Source: Bacteroidales bacterium
Lineage (GTDB): Bacteria; Bacteroidota; Bacteroidia; Bacteroidales; UBA932
Reading direction: 5' to 3'
NCBI GenBank assembly: GCA_023667095.1
Contig: JAMPAT010000007.1
Span: 62,001 to 126,000, forward strand
Length of the DNA: 64,000 nucleotides
Shown: one piece after another, positions 8,838-17,244 of the stretch
Layout of the letters: every line of letters begins with the position of its first letter
How positions within the stretch are numbered: position 1 is the first letter of the stretch
The notes under the pieces: generated by a model
Database searches by the model: none
The model's input: the letters and a program-made list of their open reading frames with translations, nothing else
What the model was told of the DNA's origin: nothing
Made by a program: the position numbers and the translations under genes

Positions 8838-11800
8838 ATGAGAAAAGTATCTGTACTCCTGCTTGTTCCGGCACTGTTATGTGCTGCTTTTATGCGTTCT
8901 TTCGCGGATGAGAGGAAATTTTCATATCTGAATGTTGAAAATGGGCTCAGGTCCAATTCTGTTGAATGCATATTCCAGGACAGGGAAGGGATGATGTGGT
9001 TCGGTACGCATGACGGTCTGAGCATGTATGACACCTATCACATAAGGACATGGAGGCATGATGTGAATGATGCCAATTCATTAGGCAATAATTGCGTCTA
9101 TAGCATATTTGAGGATACATCGGGAAGCATGTGGGTCGGAACGGAACGTGGAGTCTATATCATGGACAGGGATTCTGGAAAATTCCTGCGCCCTTCTGAC
9201 TGCCTGGCGGATGTCCATGTACATTCCATCGCAGAAGACAAGGAGGGCAGGATCTGGATTGCCACACTTGGTGATGGAGTCTTCTGCATAGGGCCGGGTG
9301 CATCCGATATATTTAACTGGCGGCATGGACTGTCAGATGATTCGGCTGGGTTGAATTCTGACTATTCCCCCAGTATACTTGTCGATGCCATTGGCAATGT
9401 GTGGTGTCTTACATCAGGGCACTACCTGTACAGATTTGATGAGGCCATGTCAGACTTTGTCCCTATTGCCATAGAGGACAAAGAAAGGGGTGTCATAGAG
9501 AAAAACGCCTTTTCCATGTGCCTGGACTGGGAAGGTAATCTCTGGATAGCTGGATGGGACAGCGGAATTTTCCATTATGATACGCAGACAGGGCTATTCA
9601 CGAATTATCTCTATACAGCGGCAGGACCTGTATTCAAGGGACGCATACATGTCATAAAGGAACTGGAGCCTGGGAAGATATATCTTGGTTCTGACCATGG
9701 GGCCTCCATATTTGAGCCTAAAAGCGGCGAACTTGAGACCATGTCGTATGGCAGTTCCATGTATGGAGGGCTATCAGATGATTTTGTCTATGATATTTTC
9801 AAGGACCGGGAAGGCGGGCTCTGGATAGCGACATATTTTGGCGGTGTGAACTATTCCAATCCCAACAGTTCCAACTTTATTTTGAGGAAATGTTCTTCCG
9901 GCTCGTCACGCGGCAGAATAATAAGTAAATTCTGTGAGGGCATGGACAGGAAAATATGGATAGGGACAGATGACGGCGGCCTGTTCCAGTATGACCCGGA
10001 GGAGGACCTGTGCCGTCCCGTCCCGGTAGACAGTGAAGTGCCGAACCTGAATATTCATGCTTTGCTGGCAGACAGTGATTATCTTTGGATAGGGACCTAC
10101 AGCAACGGACTTTACAGGATGGATGTACATTCTGGAAAAGTTGTGCATTTCCGCTCCTTTGTCGAATCCAATGGTGTGGGGGCACAAAGTGTCTATTCCC
10201 TGTTCAAGGACCAGACTGGAAAGGTTTGGATAGGTACAAAGTCTTCCATCTGGTACTGGGCTGAGGACAAGGGATTCCAGTGTGTCAAGGAACTTGGATA
10301 CAACAGCGATGTCATTGACATTCGAAGCGATGCTATGGGCAATATCTATTTTGCATCCATCAGCAGTGGGCTGTTCCGTTACACCCCAAGTACACAAGTG
10401 TTTGAAAAGCTTGCAGCAGAAACTGACGGGCTGGGGATACCGGATGCGATACTGTCATTTAGTGTGCAGCATGACTGTCTTCTGATAGGTACGTCCGGAA
10501 ATGGACTTGTCAGGTATGACCTCAAAACAGGCAAAGTGTCAAGTGTACCGATTCCTGTGCGTGACATGGAGAGCATGACTGTCTTCCATATAATCAATGA
10601 TGATGACAATATCTGGCTGAGTACCACAGAGGGTCTTCTCCGTTATGATACAATTTCCGGAATGAAAAGCTTTTTCGGCAGGGAGGATGGATTACGAACC
10701 GATATATTCAGCTGTAATTCAGGTATAAAGGCCTCTGATGACAGGATATATATCGGCACAAATGACGGATTCAACATCTTTAACCCAAGACTGATACATA
10801 CAAATCCGATTGTCCCAAACACTGTTTTCATTGATTCACCTGTCCAGGGACTTAGGGATGGTGGAAGTATTGTTGTACATAAGGGACATGCCCCGTTTGC
10901 AATAGGTTTTGCCGCGTTAAGCTACCGTTCTCCTCAGAAGAACCAGTACCGTTATATGGTTGAGGGACTGTCTGACAGCTGGCATGAATTGCCATGGAAA
11001 GACAACCATGTCACTTTTGCTGGCCTCAAATGCGGGACATACCATTTCAAGGTATGTTCATGCAACAATGACGCCTTGTGGGGCGAGCCTGCGGTAGCTA
11101 CAATTGTTGTCAAGCCTTACTGGTACAACTGCACTGCAGCGATAGTCATATATATATTGTCCGGAATCCTGATTTTTGCAGTAATTGTCGTGATGTTGCG
11201 TGCATATTCAATCCAGAAACGTAGCAGCAAGGCTGTCAAATTGAATTTTCTGAAGGAGAAGACGCGCATTGAGACAGAGCTGAGGTTCTTTACCAACCTT
11301 GCACATGAAATCAAGACTCCGGTAATGCTCATCAATGCTCCGGCCAATGAAATAGCATCAATGGCTGATTTGCCGGAAAAGGTAAGGAGCAACATTTCAC
11401 TTATCAAGAAAAGTTCGGACAAGCTGGTCGGCCTGACCAACGAGATACTGAATTTCAGGAAATGCTCAAATGAAATGGTCCTTGCACCGATGCAGATAGT
11501 ACCCTTGACAAGGCAGGCTGTGGAAGAATTTACCATGATGACAGGCAACCACGGCATAGACCTGAAATTCATTGACAATACTGACGGCAAGGCTGTAGTC
11601 AATATGAATGCCGAAGCGTGGAGCAAAATGATGAACAACCTTTTGTTCAATGCCGTGAAATTTACAAAAGACTTGATTGAAGTCACCATTTCTGTTGTGG
11701 ATAAGAGACTGGTCATCAGGGTGTATGATAACGGAATTGGAATCGAGTCATCCGAACTGAAGAATATCTTCGGCGCATTCTGGCATTCCGGCAATTCCGG

Positions 11801-12836
11801 ACGTATCCAGACACCTGGCTTTGGCCTTGGACTCTCCATCACAAATATGCTTGCCCACAAGATGGGAATGGAGCTGTCTGTAGACAGCGAGGTCGACAAA
11901 TACACTGTTTTCAGTATATCTGTGCCGATGGAGCAGGGCCTTCCTGCCGATTCTCCGGTAGAGGGCATGTCGGAGCCTGCCTGTAGCCGCTCCTGTGCTG
12001 TTGTACTGAATGACAGGAATATGGCTAAGTCCTTGCCGCCACAGAAATCAATATCCATAATGATAGTGGATGATGACTGTGACTTGAGGAATTATCTGGA
12101 AAGCAGTCTTTCTGATGAATATGTCACATTCTCGGCAGGGAATGGTGAGGAGGCTTTGCGTACCCTGCGTTCAGGCCGGAAGGCGGACCTGATTATAAGT
12201 GATGTCATGATGCCCCTGATGGATGGGATAGAGCTTTGTCATCAGCTGAAGAAGGATATGGACTTCTCACATATACCGATAGTCTTGCTGTCTGCAAATT
12301 CAGACAGTGAAATGAAGATGCTGAGCGTACAGAACGGTTCTGATGCATACGTGGAGAAACCGGTTGACATACATTATCTCAAGACTTTGATAAACAGCCT
12401 TGTCGAAAAACGCAGGGCATTGTATGACACGTTCAGCAAGAGGCCGTTCCTTGCCCTGCAGGGTATCATGGACAAATACAATGAGGACACATTCATAAAG
12501 GATTTCAGCAACCTGGTGTTGAAGAATATCTCCATGACATCCCTCAATATAGAATATCTTGCGTCCGAGATGCACGTCAGCCGTACAGTATTGTTCCGTA
12601 AGGTCAAGGAAAGCACGGACATGACACCAAACAATTACATCAAGGCCCTGAGACTGGTCAAGGCAGCTGAATATCTGACCATCGGCAAATACAAGATCAA
12701 TGAAATCTGCTGGATGGTGGGCTTCAATACACCAAGCTATTTCTCGAAATGCTTCTATGAACATTTCGGGGTATATCCTAAGGATTATGTCTCAGGAAGT
12801 CTCTCAGTCCTTCCCGATGAAGCTGCGCATGAATGA
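8838..12836 (+). CDS. Hybrid two-component system sensor/regulator (HTCS)
   Basis: This 1332-residue single-chain regulator has a signal peptide and a periplasmic double propeller of Reg_prop repeats (many W-x-G-T/I-D and L-W-I-G-T motifs, about residues 30-690). A Y_Y_Y domain (about 700-770) and one membrane helix (about 775-797) follow. The cytoplasmic part has a histidine kinase with H823 in L-A-H-E-I-K-T-P, an ATPase domain with G-F-G-L-G-L-S, a receiver with phospho-acceptor D1122 in I-I-S-D-V-M-M-P, and an AraC-type DNA-binding domain (about 1215-1320). Such proteins sense a sugar breakdown product in the periplasm and switch on the adjacent susCD operon. Here that is the divergent operon starting at 8582. 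Its last 33 bp overlap the convergent kinase gene. Confidence 0.95.
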   Translation: MRKVSVLLLVPALLCAAFMRSFADERKFSYLNVENGLRSNSVECIFQDREGMMWFGTHDGLSMYDTYHIRTWRHDVNDANSLGNNCVYSIFEDTSGSMWVGTERGVYIMDRDSGKFLRPSDCLADVHVHSIAEDKEGRIWIATLGDGVFCIGPGASDIFNWRHGLSDDSAGLNSDYSPSILVDAIGNVWCLTSGHYLYRFDEAMSDFVPIAIEDKERGVIEKNAFSMCLDWEGNLWIAGWDSGIFHYDTQTGLFTNYLYTAAGPVFKGRIHVIKELEPGKIYLGSDHGASIFEPKSGELETMSYGSSMYGGLSDDFVYDIFKDREGGLWIATYFGGVNYSNPNSSNFILRKCSSGSSRGRIISKFCEGMDRKIWIGTDDGGLFQYDPEEDLCRPVPVDSEVPNLNIHALLADSDYLWIGTYSNGLYRMDVHSGKVVHFRSFVESNGVGAQSVYSLFKDQTGKVWIGTKSSIWYWAEDKGFQCVKELGYNSDVIDIRSDAMGNIYFASISSGLFRYTPSTQVFEKLAAETDGLGIPDAILSFSVQHDCLLIGTSGNGLVRYDLKTGKVSSVPIPVRDMESMTVFHIINDDDNIWLSTTEGLLRYDTISGMKSFFGREDGLRTDIFSCNSGIKASDDRIYIGTNDGFNIFNPRLIHTNPIVPNTVFIDSPVQGLRDGGSIVVHKGHAPFAIGFAALSYRSPQKNQYRYMVEGLSDSWHELPWKDNHVTFAGLKCGTYHFKVCSCNNDALWGEPAVATIVVKPYWYNCTAAIVIYILSGILIFAVIVVMLRAYSIQKRSSKAVKLNFLKEKTRIETELRFFTNLAHEIKTPVMLINAPANEIASMADLPEKVRSNISLIKKSSDKLVGLTNEILNFRKCSNEMVLAPMQIVPLTRQAVEEFTMMTGNHGIDLKFIDNTDGKAVVNMNAEAWSKMMNNLLFNAVKFTKDLIEVTISVVDKRLVIRVYDNGIGIESSELKNIFGAFWHSGNSGRIQTPGFGLGLSITNMLAHKMGMELSVDSEVDKYTVFSISVPMEQGLPADSPVEGMSEPACSRSCAVVLNDRNMAKSLPPQKSISIMIVDDDCDLRNYLESSLSDEYVTFSAGNGEEALRTLRSGRKADLIISDVMMPLMDGIELCHQLKKDMDFSHIPIVLLSANSDSEMKMLSVQNGSDAYVEKPVDIHYLKTLINSLVEKRRALYDTFSKRPFLALQGIMDKYNEDTFIKDFSNLVLKNISMTSLNIEYLASEMHVSRTVLFRKVKESTDMTPNNYIKALRLVKAAEYLTIGKYKINEICWMVGFNTPSYFSKCFYEHFGVYPKDYVSGSLSVLPDEAAHE

Positions 12837-14462
12837 GGTATGCGGAATTTCCTTGTCGGAGACATGGACGAAATAGTGCAGGAACTTCAGCAGCCTGTGG
12901 GCTTCGCTGTACTCCGGGCAGTTCTTCGGGACTGTCGCAAGGATTCTTTCCGCATGGTTGCGGAAGACTGCGAACTCAATCAGGTAGGCCGAGTTGAACA
13001 GCACATCAGCGTTCTCCTGGAACGGATATATCCACTTCACTTCCGCGCGGCGGACATTCGGCCAGTTGGAGATTGTCTCCTGAGCCGTAAATGCACCTTT
13101 GTTGAAGTCACGTACAATGCGTCTTAGCAGCCTGTTGTCGCTTGTCGGGATACAATTGTGGTTGTCCAGTGATATGCTTGTTATCGTGTTGATGAATATC
13201 TTGAATTTCTCCTGGTCAGGGACCTTGTCTGTCAGGCGAGGATTCAGTGCATGGATTCCTTCAATCAGCAGTATTGTCCCTTTGTCCAGCCTGAGCTTCT
13301 TTCCGTTGAACTCCCTCAGCCCTGTCACAAAATTGTACTCTGGCACCTCAACCTCCTCGCCTGCAAGCAGCCGCAGGACATCTTTCTGCAGATATTCATG
13401 GTCGACTGTGTCGAAATTGTCGAAGTCAAACGTCCCGTCGGGAAGTTTCGGCGTGTCAAGACGGTTCACGAAATAGTCGTCTGTGGAGAAAGATACCGGA
13501 AGAAGCCCGCAGGCCTTGAGCTGTACGCTCAGCCTTTTGCAGAAAGTACTCTTGCCGCTGCTCGTCGGTCCGGTTATCAGGACCATCCGTATAGGACTTT
13601 CCGAATTGCATCTCCTTTCGATTTCCTCTGCAATCTGCACTATCTTCTTCTCCTGCAATGCCTCCGCTACCTGGATAAGGTCCGATGCCTTGCCTTCAAG
13701 GCATGCCTTGTTGACATCACCCACATTGTCAAGCCCCATTATGCGGTTCCATCCGACTGCCTCTGAAAAGACATCGAATGTCTTGGGCTGTTCCATGAAC
13801 GGGGCAAGCTCATGCGGACTGTGCCTGTTCGGCACGCGCAGCAGCATTCCTCCGCGGTAAGGGGTCAGTTCCCAGACTTTCAGGTATCCGGAGCCCGGGA
13901 CAAGCGCATCGTAATAATAGTCGGCTGTCTCGCCGAGCGTATAGTAGCAGATATATACTTCACCGCAGGTCTCAAGCAGCTTCACCTTGTCGTTCATCCC
14001 GAGCTTGCGGAACTTGTCGATTGCCTCGCTGACCTGGACCTCATGCCTCCTGAACGGCATCCCGGCTTTCACAATCTGCTGCATCCTGTCCTTTATCGCC
14101 TCTACATCGGCTTCGCACAGCTCCGTTCCGTCACCCTTGTCGACATGGCAGAAATAGCCTTTGGAGATAGGTCTGCGCATCACTACCTTGCATCCAGGGA
14201 AAATGTCCTGGGCGGCCTTGTACAGCAGGAAACAGAGGGAACGGCAATATACATTGCGCCCTATGTAGGACCTGTAGTCCAGGAATTCCACATCCTTGTT
14301 GTTGAAGACGCGGAACATAAGTCCTTCTGCTACATTGTTGACCTTTGCCGCAACTATGTCGAGCGGCTTGTCGAAATCGAATTCCCTGGCCATTTCAAGC
14401 AGGTTTGTACCCTCCTTGAAATCCTTGAACGTGCCGGTGTTTTTGCAAAATACTCTTACCAT
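12804..14462 (-). CDS. TGS-domain nucleoside (uridine-type) kinase
   Basis: This 552-residue protein has an N-terminal TGS/SAD-like part resembling threonyl-tRNA synthetase (K-E-G-T-N-L-L-E-M-A, then F-L-L-Y-K-A-A-Q). A phosphoribulokinase/uridine kinase domain follows, with the P-loop G-P-T-S-S-G-K-S-T at about 298-306 and the downstream D-D-Y-F, F-D-F-D-N-F-D-T-V-D and L-I-E-G-I-H-A-L-N motifs. The combination is a known nucleoside kinase family in Bacteroidota and clostridia, and its exact substrate is uncertain. A -7 box (TATTTTTG on the minus strand, 14488-14495) lies 25 bases before the start codon. The 3' end overlaps the regulator gene on the other strand by 33 bp. Confidence 0.85.
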   Translation of the reverse strand: MVRVFCKNTGTFKDFKEGTNLLEMAREFDFDKPLDIVAAKVNNVAEGLMFRVFNNKDVEFLDYRSYIGRNVYCRSLCFLLYKAAQDIFPGCKVVMRRPISKGYFCHVDKGDGTELCEADVEAIKDRMQQIVKAGMPFRRHEVQVSEAIDKFRKLGMNDKVKLLETCGEVYICYYTLGETADYYYDALVPGSGYLKVWELTPYRGGMLLRVPNRHSPHELAPFMEQPKTFDVFSEAVGWNRIMGLDNVGDVNKACLEGKASDLIQVAEALQEKKIVQIAEEIERRCNSESPIRMVLITGPTSSGKSTFCKRLSVQLKACGLLPVSFSTDDYFVNRLDTPKLPDGTFDFDNFDTVDHEYLQKDVLRLLAGEEVEVPEYNFVTGLREFNGKKLRLDKGTILLIEGIHALNPRLTDKVPDQEKFKIFINTITSISLDNHNCIPTSDNRLLRRIVRDFNKGAFTAQETISNWPNVRRAEVKWIYPFQENADVLFNSAYLIEFAVFRNHAERILATVPKNCPEYSEAHRLLKFLHYFVHVSDKEIPHTSFMRSFIGKD

Positions 14463-14487
14463 CTTGTGTAAAGGGACAGTTTGCCTG

Positions 14488-14495
14488 CAAAAATA
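14488..14495 (-). promoter_or_regulatory. -7 box of the TGS-kinase gene
   Basis: On the minus strand this reads TATTTTTG, a full match to TAnnTTTG, 25 bases upstream of the kinase ATG. No clear -33 TTTG was seen at the expected distance. Confidence 0.45.
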
Positions 14496-14513
14496 ACACT
14501 TTTTGACGTTTTC

Positions 14514-15467
14514 TCAATACTTTACCGCATCGCCGATTGAATCTGTGATTTCCCTGAATGATATACCGAGTTCCTTTACAGCCTTTTGCCCTGTATAATA
14601 ATTTCCTGTGCAGAGCATCCGCATGCTAGTCAGGGTCGCCTCGTTCTTGAATCCGAGGGCTGCGGCAAGGCTTCCGAGACATCCTGCGGCATATAGCAGA
14701 AACCGTGGAATCACCACAATGCATGATTTCTGTCCTGTGCACCGGCACAATGTCCTGTAGAACTCCCTGTAGCTCATGTTCTCCCCGGCAAGAAGATATG
14801 CACTGCCGCAGAAATCTCCGGAAAGTGCCGCTACGATTCCCCTGGCTGCATCCCTGACATCCACGAAATTCTTTCCCCCGGGAGGGCAGAAGATGATTTT
14901 CTTCCCGAGTCCCATGCCGATGACTCTTCCTGAGCCTGATTTCCCGTCGGAAGGGCCAATCATGAATGTAGGGCTTACGGCCACAATCCCGATCCTGGAA
15001 TGGTATTTCGGTATGAGTCCCTGAGCCATGGCCTTGCTGACGGCATAAGCAGAAGATGTGAACGGGGCCTTGGTAGGCCTGCTCTCGTCCCCTGGAGCCT
15101 CCATTGTCCCGTATGCGAATGCATTTGCGCTGCCTACAAGCACAATTTTCCGCACACCGTGGCGTATGGCTGCAACTATGAGCCGCTCAGCCGCATTAAC
15201 ATTGACCTCCATGTATTCCTCTGCCTTTCCTCCCTGGGATGTCATCGCTGCACAGTGGACCACCATGTCGCACCCGCTGAGAGCCGTGTCCATGAAGCCC
15301 GGGTCAGTGAAGTCTCCCCGGATGATTTCCACATGGCTGTTTCCCTCCTGCCTGGCCTTGCGCCCTGTCCGCACGGTACCACGGACATCATATCCTGCAT
15401 CGGTGAGTGCATCTATCGTATGCGATGCCAAAAAACCGTTTGCCCCTGTTACAAGTACTTTCCCCAT
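14514..15467 (-). CDS. NAD-dependent epimerase/dehydratase (extended SDR)
   Basis: This 317-residue soluble enzyme begins with the Rossmann motif G-A-N-G-F-L-A-S-H near residue 8. It has D-x-V-V-H-C-A-A around residue 70 and the catalytic Y-A-V-S-K with an upstream serine (S-S-A-Y). This is the extended short-chain dehydrogenase pattern, as in dihydroflavonol-reductase-like and sugar-nucleotide epimerases. The real substrate is unknown. The gene before it on this strand is a second SDR, whose stop is 60 bp upstream. A minus-strand TAATTTTG at 15523-15530 could give it a private promoter. Confidence 0.8.
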   Translation of the reverse strand: MGKVLVTGANGFLASHTIDALTDAGYDVRGTVRTGRKARQEGNSHVEIIRGDFTDPGFMDTALSGCDMVVHCAAMTSQGGKAEEYMEVNVNAAERLIVAAIRHGVRKIVLVGSANAFAYGTMEAPGDESRPTKAPFTSSAYAVSKAMAQGLIPKYHSRIGIVAVSPTFMIGPSDGKSGSGRVIGMGLGKKIIFCPPGGKNFVDVRDAARGIVAALSGDFCGSAYLLAGENMSYREFYRTLCRCTGQKSCIVVIPRFLLYAAGCLGSLAAALGFKNEATLTSMRMLCTGNYYTGQKAVKELGISFREITDSIGDAVKY

Positions 15468-15527
15468 GTCATTTTCTTCTTTGCAATGCCCTGTATAATC
15501 CGCGGCAGATTGCCAGCGCGCCCAAAA

Positions 15528-16325
15528 TTAGCATATTTTACTTGTCTTGAGCTCCCTTGCCACTATTTTTGACAGGAGCGGTATGCAGATTCCCGGAGGT
15601 ACAACCTCAAGCAGGACCCGGTTCATCCGGTTTAGCCATCCCGGGATTATGACCATCCTGCGTCTTAGTGTCTTCCTTAGGCTTTTTCTTGCAACGGCCT
15701 GTGGAGACAGAAGGCCTACCCTTCCGAATATCCCCTGTTTCTCAATCCTTGCCGTCACGTCCGTGTTTGTCTTCATCGGTCCCGGATGTACAACGCTGAC
15801 AGACACATTCGTACCTGAAAGTTCCTCCCTCAGCCCTCTCGTGAAGTCAGCTATATATCTTTTGGAGGCCGGATAGATGGTCTTGAATGCAATAGGGCTG
15901 AATGCAGCCATGCTTGAAACGTTCAGTATATACGCCCGCTCCGCCTTCATCAGCGATGGAAGCAGCTGGTGCGTCATGATTGTCGTTGCAATGATATTGA
16001 GATGCATTATCCTCTGCAGATATTCGACTCCACATCCTGTGAATGCTTTTGTGCCTCCCGTTCCGGCATTATTGATCAGCATGAAGATGCTGAAGCTGGA
16101 TGAGATCTCCCTGCAGACCTGTATCAGTCCGTCCTCGTCCGTCATGTCTGTCTCAAAATATTCACACCTTGTCCCGAAAGAGCGGCAGTGCCCTGCCACT
16201 TCCGGAAGCTTGCCGTCACCGAGGGCTATGAGGATAGTGTTGATTCCCATTCTTGAAAGTTCGATTGCGAAATTCTTTCCAAGTCCTTCACTCGCTCCTG
16301 TAACTACTGCAAATTCACTTTTCAT
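15528..16325 (-). CDS. Classical short-chain dehydrogenase/reductase
   Basis: This 265-residue protein has T-G-A-S-E-G-L-G-K (cofactor loop, about residues 8-16), I-N-N-A-G-T-G-G (about 84-91), a catalytic serine in L-N-V-S-S-M, and the catalytic pair in Y-P-A-S-K. The C-terminus ends in a hydrophobic, proline-containing region (P-G-W-L-N-R-M-N-R-V-L-L-E-V-V-P-P-G-I) that may associate with membrane, as in SDRs acting on lipids. The substrate is not known. It is divergent from the PAS-LuxR gene, with 70 bp between them, and probably shares a transcript with the SDR downstream. Confidence 0.85.
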   Translation of the reverse strand: MKSEFAVVTGASEGLGKNFAIELSRMGINTILIALGDGKLPEVAGHCRSFGTRCEYFETDMTDEDGLIQVCREISSSFSIFMLINNAGTGGTKAFTGCGVEYLQRIMHLNIIATTIMTHQLLPSLMKAERAYILNVSSMAAFSPIAFKTIYPASKRYIADFTRGLREELSGTNVSVSVVHPGPMKTNTDVTARIEKQGIFGRVGLLSPQAVARKSLRKTLRRRMVIIPGWLNRMNRVLLEVVPPGICIPLLSKIVARELKTSKIC

Positions 16326-16333
16326 AAAATCGT

Positions 16334-16341
16334 TATCTTTG
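16334..16341 (+). promoter_or_regulatory. -7 box for the PAS-LuxR regulator
   Basis: TATCTTTG fits TAnnTTTG and stands 54 bases before the regulator's ATG in the 70-bp divergent gap. No convincing -33 TTTG was found, so the promoter could depend on an activator. Confidence 0.45.
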
Positions 16342-16395
16342 TAGGGGCAAAGGAACTTATAAAAGGGAACATGTGAAATACTGAAAAATCAGACT

Positions 16396-17157
16396 ATGAT
16401 GACGTTTTACGAAGAATATGAGCGTATTGTGGCCTTGATGACATTCAAAAGGGAAGAGCTTGACTATTCCGTGCTGGACAAGTACAGGGATATGCTGGAA
16501 ATGATGTCTCGTGTGTCCAACAGCGGGATAACCGTCTATGACATGGCGGAAAGGCGTCATGTATTCGCATCCAGGAATTTCGGGGAACTCTTCCGGTATG
16601 ACATGGACAGGCTCCGGGAGGAAGACAGCGAGTATTTTGACATCCATATACATCCGGATGACTATGACGAAGTCTTCCGGCACTATGGTGCTGCAATCAG
16701 ATATTGCATGGACCATCCGCAGGAAATGTGCGACTACAAGGTGATATGCGAATACCGGCTTCTGCTTGACGGGGAATATGTCCGTGTGGTCGAGCAGCAG
16801 CAGATGCTTGAAACAGACGGAAAGGGACACCCATGGCTCGCCCTCTCCATCCTCGATGTTTCGCCGAACCAGGCCCAGTTTGTCCGTGTCGAGTCCACTA
16901 TGCTTAACTACCGGACCGGCGACATAATTGAAATTCCTGACTATCCGGAGTTCCGTTGCCGCCAGATTTACCTGACAGACAGGGAGAAGGAGGTGCTTGG
17001 CCTCGTTAGGGACGGCTTTCTGAGCAAAGAGATATCCGATAGGATGAAAATAAGCGTAAATACAGTCAACACATACCGCCAGAGGATACTGGAGAAGCTG
17101 TGTGTCAACAATTCTCACGAGGCCATAGCCTGCGCTTCAAGGTTAGGCCTTCTTTAA
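16396..17157 (+). CDS. PAS-domain LuxR-type transcription regulator
   Basis: This 253-residue cytoplasmic protein has a PAS-like sensor in its first two thirds (N-S-G-I-T-V-Y-D-M-A-E-R-R, then F-D-I-H-I-H-P-D-D-Y-D-E, which resembles a PAS_3 core). A C-terminal LuxR helix-turn-helix covers about residues 190-250 (L-T-D-R-E-K-E-V-L-G-L-V, then S-K-E-I-S-D-R-M, I-S-V-N-T-V-N-T-Y-R). No receiver or acyl-homoserine-lactone domain is present. The next gene, a TonB receptor, starts 87 bp downstream, and a perfect 6-bp inverted repeat lies in that gap. Local control of the receptor operon is therefore likely. The PAS ligand is unknown. Confidence 0.85.
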   Translation: MMTFYEEYERIVALMTFKREELDYSVLDKYRDMLEMMSRVSNSGITVYDMAERRHVFASRNFGELFRYDMDRLREEDSEYFDIHIHPDDYDEVFRHYGAAIRYCMDHPQEMCDYKVICEYRLLLDGEYVRVVEQQQMLETDGKGHPWLALSILDVSPNQAQFVRVESTMLNYRTGDIIEIPDYPEFRCRQIYLTDREKEVLGLVRDGFLSKEISDRMKISVNTVNTYRQRILEKLCVNNSHEAIACASRLGLL

Positions 17158-17159
17158 AA

Positions 17160-17179
17160 TATCCCCATTAATAGGGATA
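17160..17179. promoter_or_regulatory. Perfect inverted repeat upstream of the TonB-receptor operon
   Basis: TATCCC at 17160-17165 and GGGATA at 17174-17179 are exact inverted copies around CATTAATA. They begin three bases after the LuxR stop and lie 22 bases upstream of the -7 box at 17202. The spacing and symmetry suit a dimeric LuxR-type binding site at about -42. It could also be a weak stem at the end of the luxR mRNA, but no T-run follows. Confidence 0.45.
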
Positions 17180-17201
17180 CCTCCCCAAGGATTATTTTTT
17201 A

Positions 17202-17209
17202 TACCTTTG
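17202..17209 (+). promoter_or_regulatory. -7 box of the TonB receptor / DUF4876 operon
   Basis: TACCTTTG is a full match to TAnnTTTG and ends 35 bases before the receptor ATG. The expected -33 position holds CTCCCC rather than TTTG, which fits a promoter needing an activator bound at the inverted repeat just upstream. Confidence 0.55.
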
Positions 17210-17244
17210 CATCCCTGAAGATTAGTAGTGAGATTTACTGGCCT

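Noticed and set aside
11117..12058. 313-codon open frame antisense to the hybrid regulator
   Set aside because: It lies wholly opposite the kinase and receiver part of a well-supported gene, has no family features and no promoter; it is a codon-bias shadow.
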